From a virus: 24,227 bases of DNA. Where the stretch lies: the IMG/VR virus record IMGVR_UViG_3300046642_000521, positions 1 to 24,227 of that record; one strand, given 5' to 3'. The position numbers were made by a program, and so were the translations under genes. Shown in pieces: positions 7,059 to 15,214 of the stretch. Each line of letters starts with the position of its first letter. Within the stretch, counting starts at the first letter, position 1. Below the pieces are notes generated by a model. It was not told where the DNA came from. It saw only the letters and a program-made list of their open reading frames with translations, and did not search any database.

Positions 7059-7769
7059 ATGTCATTGTTGACGGTTGTTAGGGATGTTTGCACGAGTGTC
7101 GGGGCGGCAATCCCGACATCCGTGTTTTCTGCAATCACTAGCAACCGCACAATGGCGGAGATGCTTTCGCTCGCCAACGAGATGGCACAGCGCATCGCCT
7201 ACGACAGCCGCGAATGGCAGACGCTCAAGGCGGTGCAGACTTACACCGGCGATGGCGTCAAAATAGATTTCGATCTTCCGCAAAACTTTAAACGCATGCT
7301 GCTCACCGCGCAGGTGTGGCGATCGATCACCACGCAATACCCCATGCGGTTCTATCCAGATCTGAATGATTGGATGCACCGCCGCATGCGCGGTTATTTC
7401 GACAGCCACGGCGAGTGGACGATCTATGGCAATCAGATGCACATTCATCCGCCGATGCCTGCCGGCGTGACTGCGACGTTTGCCTACATGGATAAAAACT
7501 GTGTTTCGCTCGCGAGCGGCGGCGCCAACGACAGCTTCTTGACTGATAACGACAGCTTTCTGTTGGGCGATCGCCTGCTCAAGCTTGGAATGATCTGGCA
7601 ATGGAAGGCTCAGAAGGGATCTCCTTACGCCGAGGATCTGGGATCCTTTGGCGATGCCATGCTGATCGCCATGGGCAACGACAGCCCGTCGCCAATCATC
7701 GTGGACAGGCTTCCTATTTCTGCTGCTGTCGTTTCCTCTACCGTTGACTTTCCGGTGCCAGTGCCATGA
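7059..7769 (+). CDS. Head-tail adaptor-like protein, P22 gp4 / T7 gp11 type (236 aa)
   Basis: The ATG at 7059 lies 3 bases after the preceding stop. The N-terminus (SLLTVVRDVCTSVGAAIP, then SNRTMAEMLSLANEMAQRIA) is a helical bundle of the sort seen in podophage adaptor/tail-accessory proteins that ring the portal exit. After it, a repeating strand region (FDLPQNFKRMLLTAQVWRS) and then helices (DRLLKLGMIWQWKAQKG followed by PYAEDLGSFGDAM) match the layout of this family: helix, small beta domain with Trp-rich surface, long helix with WxWK. Its length fits. The gene overlaps the nozzle gene by 4 bases (ATGA), as expected for proteins assembled in sequence on the portal. Assignment is by pattern and synteny. 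Confidence 0.8.
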   Translation: MSLLTVVRDVCTSVGAAIPTSVFSAITSNRTMAEMLSLANEMAQRIAYDSREWQTLKAVQTYTGDGVKIDFDLPQNFKRMLLTAQVWRSITTQYPMRFYPDLNDWMHRRMRGYFDSHGEWTIYGNQMHIHPPMPAGVTATFAYMDKNCVSLASGGANDSFLTDNDSFLLGDRLLKLGMIWQWKAQKGSPYAEDLGSFGDAMLIAMGNDSPSPIIVDRLPISAAVVSSTVDFPVPVP

Positions 7770-9391
7770 GCATTTACCAGGCATTCAAGCGTCAACAGGT
7801 ACCGGCGCAAGCAGCGCAACAGCTGAAGACTGTGACAATCCCGGCGCCGACGCGCGGCATCATCATGAACGAAAACTATACGTTCATGCAGCCTGGTGGT
7901 GCGATTGTTTCAGACAATTGGATACCAACCATGCGCGGTGTGAAGCTGCGCGGTGGTTGCTCGCGCTGGTGTGTTTTGCCAGACGTCAGCCCGATCATCT
8001 CGGGATTTGAATACAAGAGCGCAACTGACGAACGCATGTTCGCAGCCCAGCTCGACAAATTGTATGACGTGACCAACTCAGGCGCCCCTGTGTTGGTTAA
8101 GTCTGGGCAGACATCCGGCAATTACAGCGCCGCGCCATTGTTCAATCAAGGCGGCGATTGGATGGTGGTAGTTAACGATGCCGGTGACTTTCCGCTGAGG
8201 TTTGACGGCGCAACGTGGACAACACTGAATGCCAGCCAGATCACTGGTCCGGTGGGATCGGCGGTCGAGCACGGTCGCAACCTTTCCTACGTTTGGAAAT
8301 ATCGCAATCGGCTGTTCTTCATCGAAAAAGAAAGCATGAATGCCTGGTACCTAGACATCAATGCCGTACAAGGCGCGTTACAATTAATTCCGCTATCTGG
8401 GTCCGCCACTAAAGGCGGTAAGCTTGTGTTTGGCGCCGTCTGGTCAATCGATGCCGGTGACGGTGTCGATGACAAGTGCGTGTTTTTCACCAGTGAGGGT
8501 GAAGCAATAATCTTCAGCGGCAGCAACCCATCTGACATCAGCAACTGGCGCCAGGAAGGTCGCTACAGCGTCAGCAGGCCGATGGGGATGAATGCTCACA
8601 TACCGATCGGCGGCGATCTGCTTATCGCTTGCGTCGATGGCATCATTCCGCTTTCGCAGGCCATCACCAAAACATTCGAGCAGCTCGAACTGGCTGCCGT
8701 CACGCGCACCATCAAGCCGCTATGGCGTGAGATGGCTGCCACGCGCAACACTTTCCCATGGTCAATGAAAAAATGGGACGAGTGGGGTGGCACCTATGTG
8801 ACATGGCCTGGAGGATCTCCAGGTTCTCAGTATGTCGGCGTTATCAACAGCGCCACTGGCGCGTGGGGCCGTATCGTTGGCTATGACGCGCTGTGTTTTA
8901 TGTACTGCTTCCGGCGTGTGTTCTTTGGCACCCAAAAGGGCATCGTCATGCAGGCCGAGCGCACTGGCTACGATGACGGCATTCCATACACGGCAACGCT
9001 GGTCGGTGGCTGGGAGATGTTTCAGCAAGCGCCGGCGACTGTGGTCTGGCATCAGGCGCGCGCAGCGTTTTTGTCGGCGCCAAGCGAACCGTTCCAGCCG
9101 CAGCTTGCGGCTTGTACTGACTACGTCATCAAGGTTCCTCCGGCACCGCCGGCCGGCCCAGATCCTGGTACGCCAGACGTCTGGGATCAGGGCCTGTGGG
9201 ACAGCGCCAAGTGGGATCAGGCGTCGACGCTGTTTAGTCCGGTGGTGAAAAACACTGGCTGGGTGTCGATCGGAGAGGTGGGCTTTTCTCACGCGCCGAT
9301 CTGTCAGGTGACGGTCGCGCAGCAAGGCAACCCAAATGTCGAATTGGTTTCGATCGCAGCAACATTCGAGCGCCTGGGCGTCAACGTCTGA
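7766..9391 (+). CDS. Tail nozzle / DNA-stabilisation hub protein, beta-propeller-like (541 aa)
   Basis: The start overlaps the adaptor stop as ATGA. The protein is beta-rich throughout, with tryptophan-containing repeats (NGGAxxxxNWxPTMRGVKLRGG-like start; NQGGDWMVVVNDAG; RFDGATWTTLN; WKYRNRLFFIEKES; TYVTWPGG), matching the propeller-type nozzle proteins that cap the podophage tail (P22 gp10 and T7 gp12 groups). The N-terminal 'PGGAIVSDNWIPTMRGVKLRGG' style, read in parts, is the most recognisable part. Near residue 460-485 there is a Pro-rich linker followed by WDQGLWDSAKWDQ, leading into a last strand domain. The role would be to extend the portal channel and retain packaged DNA until ejection. 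The exact subgroup cannot be fixed without structural comparison. Confidence 0.75.
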   Translation: MSIYQAFKRQQVPAQAAQQLKTVTIPAPTRGIIMNENYTFMQPGGAIVSDNWIPTMRGVKLRGGCSRWCVLPDVSPIISGFEYKSATDERMFAAQLDKLYDVTNSGAPVLVKSGQTSGNYSAAPLFNQGGDWMVVVNDAGDFPLRFDGATWTTLNASQITGPVGSAVEHGRNLSYVWKYRNRLFFIEKESMNAWYLDINAVQGALQLIPLSGSATKGGKLVFGAVWSIDAGDGVDDKCVFFTSEGEAIIFSGSNPSDISNWRQEGRYSVSRPMGMNAHIPIGGDLLIACVDGIIPLSQAITKTFEQLELAAVTRTIKPLWREMAATRNTFPWSMKKWDEWGGTYVTWPGGSPGSQYVGVINSATGAWGRIVGYDALCFMYCFRRVFFGTQKGIVMQAERTGYDDGIPYTATLVGGWEMFQQAPATVVWHQARAAFLSAPSEPFQPQLAACTDYVIKVPPAPPAGPDPGTPDVWDQGLWDSAKWDQASTLFSPVVKNTGWVSIGEVGFSHAPICQVTVAQQGNPNVELVSIAATFERLGVNV

Positions 9392-9401
9392 GGATTAGGT
9401 C

Positions 9402-9887
9402 ATGGCTGAGGAAGCGCCAACCCCCGCACCAGCGCCGCCGGCAACTGATAACGCCGCGGTGTTGGCTAGCTTGTATCAGGACTACAACCCGCAAGGCGCC
9501 ATGGGTGGCTTGTTTGCGCCCGCCTATATCCATGGGCTGAAGGCATCGGAAGATGCCGTATCGGCGTGGAATGCTCAAAACCATCCGGTGACTTACGCCA
9601 ACATCGATGAGACGCGGATGCCAAATCCGTATGCACCTCCGTCCGCCATGAGCAAGGGAGATGGTGTGTACGGTGGGCCGATCCCAATGACGCAGGCTTA
9701 TGGCGATCCAAAGGGAATGGTCGATCCACTGGCGTTGCAGTCATTGGCGCAGGGCGGAAAGTATGACTTTGCCGGAAGACGCAGTGCGATCGCAGCGAGA
9801 CTTGCGGCCAACGCACAGGCAGCAGCAAGCCAGCCGGCGCCGGCTCCGGTAGATCCAACCGGTGGCATGAGATTTATTTGGGATTGA
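9402..9887 (+). CDS. Hypothetical virion-region protein (161 aa)
   Basis: The ATG at 9402 lies 10 bases after the nozzle gene with an AGG-containing leader (GAGGATTAGG). The N-terminus is Pro/Ala-rich (EEAPTPAPAPPATD), the middle has mixed charged and aromatic residues (SLYQDYNPQGAMGG, then GLKASEDAVSAWNAQN), and the end carries an Ala-rich helix (SAIAARLAANAQAAASQ) before a Pro-rich tail ending FIWD. No known motif, membrane segment or signal peptide is seen. It lies between the nozzle gene and the GNAT-like gene, so a minor virion or ejection-complex component is likely. I do not recognise it. Confidence 0.65.
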   Translation: MAEEAPTPAPAPPATDNAAVLASLYQDYNPQGAMGGLFAPAYIHGLKASEDAVSAWNAQNHPVTYANIDETRMPNPYAPPSAMSKGDGVYGGPIPMTQAYGDPKGMVDPLALQSLAQGGKYDFAGRRSAIAARLAANAQAAASQPAPAPVDPTGGMRFIWD

Positions 9888-9888
9888 A

Positions 9889-10368
9889 ATGCTTCAGTAT
9901 CTGTACGGGCACGATGCAATGGTGGCGAAATTTGTTTCGCAGCTGGTGCCGCATTGCCATCGAGGCTTCCCCGATACGGCGCGCGGCATTGGTGTGCTCA
10001 ACGAAGACGGCATCCTGATCGGCGGCCTCGTCTATCACAACTACGACGAAGACAGCGGCCTGATCGAATTGAGTGGCGCCGCCATCGATCCACACTGGCT
10101 GATGCGCGGCACGATCGAGCGCATGTACCGCTATCCCTTCATCACATGCGGCTGCCAGATGCTCGTGCAGAGAACGCCGATCGAGAATGAGCGGCTGCTG
10201 CGTCAGCTCGCTGTGTACGATTATACGTTTATCAAAGTGCCGAGGATGTTTGGTCGCGGCAAGGACGGCGTCCTGTGCCTGCTGACCGCCGAGGCTTGGG
10301 CTGACAATCGCTTTAACAAACGGTTCAAGCATCACCTGACGCAAGATGCTCTGGAGGAAGCAGCATGA
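9889..10368 (+). CDS. GNAT-fold-like phage protein (159 aa)
   Basis: The ATG is one base after the preceding stop. The layout resembles the small GNAT-like proteins found among podophage tail/internal virion genes: an N-terminal helix, then paired strands (GIGVLNEDGILIGGLVYHN and GLIELSGAAIDP), then a helix where acetyl-CoA would bind (WLMRGTIERMYRYPF), then a strand (CQMLVQRT), an 'N-E-R-L-L' helix and a final domain. The classical Q/R-x-x-G-x-G/A acetyl-CoA loop is not visible; RGTIER at that place is a weak match, so catalytic activity is doubtful. T7 gp13, a virion protein, has been compared with this fold, but the relation here is inferred. The stop overlaps the next start as ATGA-type coupling. 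Confidence 0.7.
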   Translation: MLQYLYGHDAMVAKFVSQLVPHCHRGFPDTARGIGVLNEDGILIGGLVYHNYDEDSGLIELSGAAIDPHWLMRGTIERMYRYPFITCGCQMLVQRTPIENERLLRQLAVYDYTFIKVPRMFGRGKDGVLCLLTAEAWADNRFNKRFKHHLTQDALEEAA

Positions 10369-10838
10369 TTGATTATTCAAACCCGCAAGGCGTTGGCGCC
10401 ACTGCGATGCCAACGGGGCCTGCTACCGCCGGCGCAGATCAACAGCGTAACGCCATCACCCAAGCATTGATGCGCGTTGCTAACCCGCCACCCAACACCG
10501 GAATGCCTCAGCAGGGGCCTGGTTACGGTGGAATGCGGCCAGATCTGTCGCGGCCGCCAAATGTGTTGGGACCGACAATGCCTGGGCCACAGGATCCGCT
10601 GAATGCCGCCGGCGCTATGCCTGGTGCTCAACCTGGCGGGATCATGCAGCAAGCCGGCATGGCGCCGACAGCGTTGGCGCGCCCGCAAGTGCCGCCGCAA
10701 GTCATGCCACCCTCGCCGGCGAGCGGAATGCCGCAAGGTCCGCAGCCAAACGTGCAGCAATCACTTGGGCAGGGTCCGTTGATACAGCCGCCAAACGCCA
10801 ACCTTATGCCGCCAGGATTAAACCCAGGAAACTACTGA
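10365..10838 (+). CDS. Pro/Gly/Gln-rich small virion-type protein (157 aa)
   Basis: The start overlaps the GNAT-like gene by 4 bases, with a GGAGGAAGCAGC ribosome site just upstream. After about 25 residues comes a short helix with RNAITQALM, then a long low-complexity segment rich in Pro, Gly, Met and Gln (about 50-157) with no predicted fold. The same RNAITQAL peptide ends the 457-aa ejection protein about 6 kb downstream. Small disordered proteins in this position are often ejected or internal virion proteins. No enzymatic motif is seen. Function unknown. Confidence 0.65.
   Translation: MIDYSNPQGVGATAMPTGPATAGADQQRNAITQALMRVANPPPNTGMPQQGPGYGGMRPDLSRPPNVLGPTMPGPQDPLNAAGAMPGAQPGGIMQQAGMAPTALARPQVPPQVMPPSPASGMPQGPQPNVQQSLGQGPLIQPPNANLMPPGLNPGNY
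10445..10469 (+). repeat. 25-bp near-direct repeat, copy 1
   Basis: This stretch matches 16536-16560 at 23 of 25 bases. Both copies are read in the same phase and encode R-N-A-I-T-Q-A-L; the two differences (CAA/CAG and TTG/CTG) are silent. The pattern therefore points to a conserved peptide or a small gene-conversion or duplication event. Confidence 0.7.
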
Positions 10839-10839
10839 C

Positions 10840-12318
10840 ATGGGTAAGTCGCAGCCATCGCCGCCGCCGGCACCTAATCCCGTCGACACTGCGCGCGCCT
10901 CGACATCGACCAATGTCGCGACGGCGATCACTAATGCGTTCTTGAACAACACTAACCAGAACACGCCTGACGGATCTCTGCGCTACGACCAGACCGACAC
11001 TTACAATTGGGTGGATCCGTACACCGGCACCAACATCAGTATTCCCAGGTTTACGGCGACACAGACGCTGTCGCCAGCGCAGCAGGCAATCCAAGATCAG
11101 GGCAATACAGCCAAAGTTAACTTGGCTGGTTTGGCCGCCAACCAGAGCGACCGTTTAAGCAAGCTGCTTGGCAGTGAAATCAATTTGGGTAACGCGCCAG
11201 ATGCCGGTCAGGCCAGCAGCATTACCGGCATCCCGCAAGCAGCTACGACGTTTGGTGACGTAGGTCAGCAGCAGTCTACGTTTGATCAAAGTGGAGCTGC
11301 GTCTGCCGGCAACATTCAAAGCACATACGGACCAAGCGACAATTTCAGTGCCGATCGACAGAACGTGCAGGACGCGCTGATGGCGCGGATCAATCCGCAG
11401 CTTGCCGTTGAGAAAGACCAGCTCACGCAGCAGCTCGCTGATCAGGGCATTCGTTATGGATCGCAGGCCTATCAGTCCGCGATGGACAACTACAATCGTC
11501 AGTCCAACGACGCTCGCTTCTCAGCCATCGGTCAGGCGGGACAAGAGCAGCAGCGCATGATGGACATGGCTGCGCAGAAGGCCGGCTTCCAGAACGCGGC
11601 GCAACAACAGGCCTACACGCAATCGCAACAGACCGGCCAGTTCGCCAACCAGGCACAGCAGGAAAACTTCCGGCAAGCTGGCGCGCGCGCAGACTATTCC
11701 AACGCCGGATTGGCGCAGCAGGTCGCGCAAGCGCAGACCGGCTTCAACGCCGAAAACATGGCGCGCAATCAGTACATGAACGAGCAGTACGCGCTGCGCA
11801 ATCAACCAATCAATGAGATCAGCTCGCTGTTGTCTGGCTCGCAAATCAACAACCCGAATTTCGTGAACACGCCGAACAACCAGATCCCGACCACTGACGT
11901 CGCTGGCTTGATCAACAATCGTTTCAGCCAGGACATGAGCATCTATCAGCAGGAAAGTCAGAACTACAATCAGCAGCAAGCCGGCATGTACGGAATGATT
12001 GGCGGCATTCTGGGCGGCGGTCTTGGCCTGATGAAGTCAGACGTGCGCGAGAAAGAAAACATCACCAAGGTTGGCAGCATCTTGCGGCCACATGCGATCG
12101 ACGTGGACGCCACCGGCGGCGGCTACAAGCCAATGAAGAAAGACGCAGACGAACTGCCGATCTATTCGTACAGCTTCAAGAAAGATCCGACCGGCGCGCG
12201 GCGCCTTGGCCCGATGGCGCAGGACGTAGAGAAGATCGACCCGACCGCCGTGCTCGAGCACCGCGGCATCAAATACATCAACAAAGCAAAACTGGGTTCA
12301 GTTTTGGGGATGGCATGA
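10840..12318 (+). CDS. Gln-rich virion/ejection-type protein with C-terminal peptidase S74 autoprocessing domain (492 aa)
   Basis: The ATG follows the previous stop by one base with an AGGAAA site. Residues 1-100 are Pro/Thr/Asn-rich. Residues about 180-330 form long helices rich in Gln, Ala and Asn (QQQRMM-, NAAQQQAYTQ-like runs), as in internal virion proteins. A Gly-rich hydrophobic stretch (GMYGMIGGILGGGLGLM) precedes a domain starting at Ser400: SDVREKENI, then LPIYSYSFKKD, GPMAQDVEK and AVLEHRGIKYI. This is the intramolecular chaperone/peptidase S74 signature, with the Ser400-Lys405 dyad spacing (S-x4-K) of endosialidase and fibre chaperones. Self-cleavage before Ser400 would release a mature protein ending in the hydrophobic Gly-rich segment. 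S74 domains normally fold trimeric fibres, so the carrier could be a fibre rather than an ejection protein. Confidence 0.8.
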   Translation: MGKSQPSPPPAPNPVDTARASTSTNVATAITNAFLNNTNQNTPDGSLRYDQTDTYNWVDPYTGTNISIPRFTATQTLSPAQQAIQDQGNTAKVNLAGLAANQSDRLSKLLGSEINLGNAPDAGQASSITGIPQAATTFGDVGQQQSTFDQSGAASAGNIQSTYGPSDNFSADRQNVQDALMARINPQLAVEKDQLTQQLADQGIRYGSQAYQSAMDNYNRQSNDARFSAIGQAGQEQQRMMDMAAQKAGFQNAAQQQAYTQSQQTGQFANQAQQENFRQAGARADYSNAGLAQQVAQAQTGFNAENMARNQYMNEQYALRNQPINEISSLLSGSQINNPNFVNTPNNQIPTTDVAGLINNRFSQDMSIYQQESQNYNQQQAGMYGMIGGILGGGLGLMKSDVREKENITKVGSILRPHAIDVDATGGGYKPMKKDADELPIYSYSFKKDPTGARRLGPMAQDVEKIDPTAVLEHRGIKYINKAKLGSVLGMA

Positions 12319-12319
12319 C

Positions 12320-15214
12320 ATGGCAGACGACAACACAACAACTGACAGCTCGTTTGGTAGTCTTTTTGGTGGCGGCCAATTGCCATCGATTTTTGGCGGC
12401 AATACGCCACTGACCTATGAGGAGCTGCAGCGGCGCCGCGCGATCGCGCTGGCGTTGGCCTCGAGGCAGAAGGGCTTCCCCAAGAACAAAGGCGAGGGGA
12501 TGACGTACCTGGGCGAGAGCATAGGCAATGCTCTGCAGGGTATCGGCCTCGACATGGCGGAAAAGCGATACCTCGCCCAGCAAGCTGCCATCAGTGGCAA
12601 GCCGATCGATGCAGCTCCAATCCCTGTCGCTCCTAACGGCAAGCCAGCCGTCCTATCGGCTCCACAGAAAACAAGTCAGGCGCCAGCTGCTGTGGAGCCG
12701 GCACCAACAACGACTGCTGACGCCGCTGTTACTCCTGCCAGCATGGCGGCCGCAACCGAGCCGCAAGACGCCCCTGGCGGGGGCGTTCCAGACCTGTCGC
12801 AATTTGCAACGGCGGGATTGACTGCCGGTGATTTCGGTACGCCGGCGCCGCCACCAGCAGAGAGCCCATTTCCAGCGAGTGTGGCATCGCGTTTTTCTGC
12901 CGTTAATGACGTGCTGCCGCCAGCGCAGAGGCCGGTGCCGCCGGTATCAGTCGACCCCAACATGCGGGCGCAGCTGTCTGGCGGCAACAACGCAATCGAT
13001 CCATCGACAATGGCGCAGCCGCAGCTTGCCGCTTTTGCGCGGCCTAGTGGCTCTCCTGTGCCTGCACCTGGGACGCCAATGCCGCCACCGCGGCCGCCTA
13101 TGCCGCGTGATCTCGCTAACGCAACGCCGGAAGAGGGTGGGTTCAACGCGATCGACGCCGGCGCCGATCTGATGACTGCGCGCAAGCGGTCGATTGGCGG
13201 CATTGAAAGCGGTGGCGCTAAAGATCCGTATTCTCTGGTGACGAATACTGGGAGAGGCGACTACGTTTATGGAAAATATCAAGTCGCCGGAAAAGAAATC
13301 CCAGCTCTGACGGAAAAATATCTTGGTAAGGCGATGACGCCAAACCAATTCAAAAATAATCCAGAAGCACAAGACGCAGTCTTCACCGGTGAGTTTGGTA
13401 CGCGCCTGGTCGGCAAGTATGGCGAAGAGGGCGCCGCAAGGGCTTGGTATGCCGGCGAGCGCGGCATGCAAAATCCAAATGCTACGGACAGGTTTGGCAG
13501 GCTGACTGTTAGAGACTATGGCAGACAATATCTTGCCGGCCTGGATCCAAATGCAGCTCCTGATGGCAGCGGTGGTGGCGGGGGTGGTAGCGGAGGCGGT
13601 GTCCCGGCTGTCGCACAGGGTAGCCCTGCCGGACCAGGACCAGGACGCGACGGCATTGCCTTGGCGATGCTGGCGCAGCAGGCGCAACAGCCACAGCAGG
13701 CCTCACCAGAAGAGAATGCACCAGATGCGCGGCTGCTCGAGATTGCTGCCGGCAATACCCGCAGGCCAGGATCCCCATTCCGCGCCACAGCATCATTGGA
13801 CGCTGGCAGGGCCGGCGTTGTTAGCGATGCACCACAGCCTGGTCTAAGCCCGATGGGATCTCTGGATCCCACCGCATCAATCAATGCGCGCCGTGATGCC
13901 ATCACTGGTGCATCCATGGGTCAGCCACCTGCCACGGTACCGGGGGTGCCGCAGCCGGACCCTACTCAGTCGGGGCCAACAGCCCCGGCGACCTCTGGGG
14001 TGGATTTGACGGGGGGTTCTTCTAACCCACCGACCGTTGTGGACATGGCGCCGGCGCCGCCGATGGGCGCCACGGCGCAGGCTGGCGTTCCGTTGGGTGG
14101 CTATCCAAGCGTACCGCAAGCGCGCGCGCCGCAAGTGCCGCCAGGACAACTGGCACCTCCGCCAACGTCAACCATCGAACCACGGCCGCCAGCGCCGCAA
14201 GTTGGCGTTGAGGTAGCTCCGCGTCAGCTGAAAGAACCGGTGTACCCAACGATGATGCCCGCATCTCCAAACGAACTAGAGGCACAGAAAATACTAAGTA
14301 ACCCAGCTCTTGCGGGTACGCCTGCTCTTGCTGCTCGCGCTAAAGCCCTTGCAGACATTGGCGCTAGACAGCGTGAGCAGTACAACGCAGAGCTACTGGA
14401 TCGGTATACACGAGACAAAACTGCCTGGGATGCTCAAGAGGCCGCTAGGCGCGAAGAGGCAACACCTAAAGGTCAACGAGAAGCAGCGACCGGAAGGCTC
14501 GAGCTGCAGGGCAAGCAATACGACGCCGATGTGAAACGCTGGCTTGGCGGCCAAGATGTGAACACTGTCTATGCCGGCCTTGATGCAGACAAAGCCGAAG
14601 CAACCAAAAGCAATAGCCTGTTGCGGCAGGCTGCCATCGTCAGAGAAGCTATTAACAATGGTATCATAACCGGACTAGGTGCAGATCAAAAATTAAACAT
14701 AGCGAAGCTGCACGCATGGATGTCTAAAAATCCCGGTGCCGGAGACGAGGCTTCCAATACTGAAATGTTTAAGGCTGCAGCTGACGCAATGTTGGCTACC
14801 GGTGTTGAAACTATCCGCGGCGGTGCAGGCAAGGTGGGTCTTGGCAACAGGGTCAGCCCGACAGAACTTGATATCGCCCGCGGCGGTGTTGGTGCTGATC
14901 CAACGTATCAATTGAGCACGATCAAGAAATTGATTGCACAGAATGAACGTGATGCGCGTGAACGTCTAAATACTTACGAAGATAAAATCGGTAAGGTGCT
15001 TGACGGTCCTCTCGCTAATGCAAGGGCTCGCTATGAAATCACCAACTATGAAACGGCGCCAGCGGATGCAATCAAAAAGCTAATAGAGCTGGACAGTCAG
15101 AAATATCCTGGTGTGCGTCAGCACTTTGATAGCGTCTACGGTACTGGTGCAGCAGATCTAGAGTTGGCTCGCGCTGAACGCGCGGCGCGGCGAAGGGGAG
15201 CTACATCCCCATGA
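12320..15214 (+). CDS. Large internal virion protein with lytic transglycosylase-like domain (964 aa)
   Basis: The ATG lies one base after the previous stop. The N-terminus has a helix (ELQRRRAIALALASRQKG, then GEGMTYLGESIGNALQG) typical of podophage ejection proteins. Residues 95-280 are Pro/Ala-rich linker. Residues about 280-412 resemble an SLT-type lysozyme fold: RSIGGIESGG with candidate catalytic Glu296, then YGKYQVAG, a second helix region with FTGEFG and a late WYAGERGM segment. A Gly/Ser linker (417-430) and another long Pro-rich region lead to a charged helical C-terminal part (about 640-964). Such proteins enter the envelope at infection, open peptidoglycan and help form the DNA channel. 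The stop overlaps the next start (ATGA). The fold is inferred from motif layout. Confidence 0.8.
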   Translation: MADDNTTTDSSFGSLFGGGQLPSIFGGNTPLTYEELQRRRAIALALASRQKGFPKNKGEGMTYLGESIGNALQGIGLDMAEKRYLAQQAAISGKPIDAAPIPVAPNGKPAVLSAPQKTSQAPAAVEPAPTTTADAAVTPASMAAATEPQDAPGGGVPDLSQFATAGLTAGDFGTPAPPPAESPFPASVASRFSAVNDVLPPAQRPVPPVSVDPNMRAQLSGGNNAIDPSTMAQPQLAAFARPSGSPVPAPGTPMPPPRPPMPRDLANATPEEGGFNAIDAGADLMTARKRSIGGIESGGAKDPYSLVTNTGRGDYVYGKYQVAGKEIPALTEKYLGKAMTPNQFKNNPEAQDAVFTGEFGTRLVGKYGEEGAARAWYAGERGMQNPNATDRFGRLTVRDYGRQYLAGLDPNAAPDGSGGGGGGSGGGVPAVAQGSPAGPGPGRDGIALAMLAQQAQQPQQASPEENAPDARLLEIAAGNTRRPGSPFRATASLDAGRAGVVSDAPQPGLSPMGSLDPTASINARRDAITGASMGQPPATVPGVPQPDPTQSGPTAPATSGVDLTGGSSNPPTVVDMAPAPPMGATAQAGVPLGGYPSVPQARAPQVPPGQLAPPPTSTIEPRPPAPQVGVEVAPRQLKEPVYPTMMPASPNELEAQKILSNPALAGTPALAARAKALADIGARQREQYNAELLDRYTRDKTAWDAQEAARREEATPKGQREAATGRLELQGKQYDADVKRWLGGQDVNTVYAGLDADKAEATKSNSLLRQAAIVREAINNGIITGLGADQKLNIAKLHAWMSKNPGAGDEASNTEMFKAAADAMLATGVETIRGGAGKVGLGNRVSPTELDIARGGVGADPTYQLSTIKKLIAQNERDARERLNTYEDKIGKVLDGPLANARARYEITNYETAPADAIKKLIELDSQKYPGVRQHFDSVYGTGAADLELARAERAARRRGATSP

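Noticed and set aside
12947-13917. Minus-strand frames of 246 and 133 aa across the transglycosylase gene
   Set aside because: They mirror the Pro/Gly/Ala-rich linkers of the 964-aa gene and have no supporting context.
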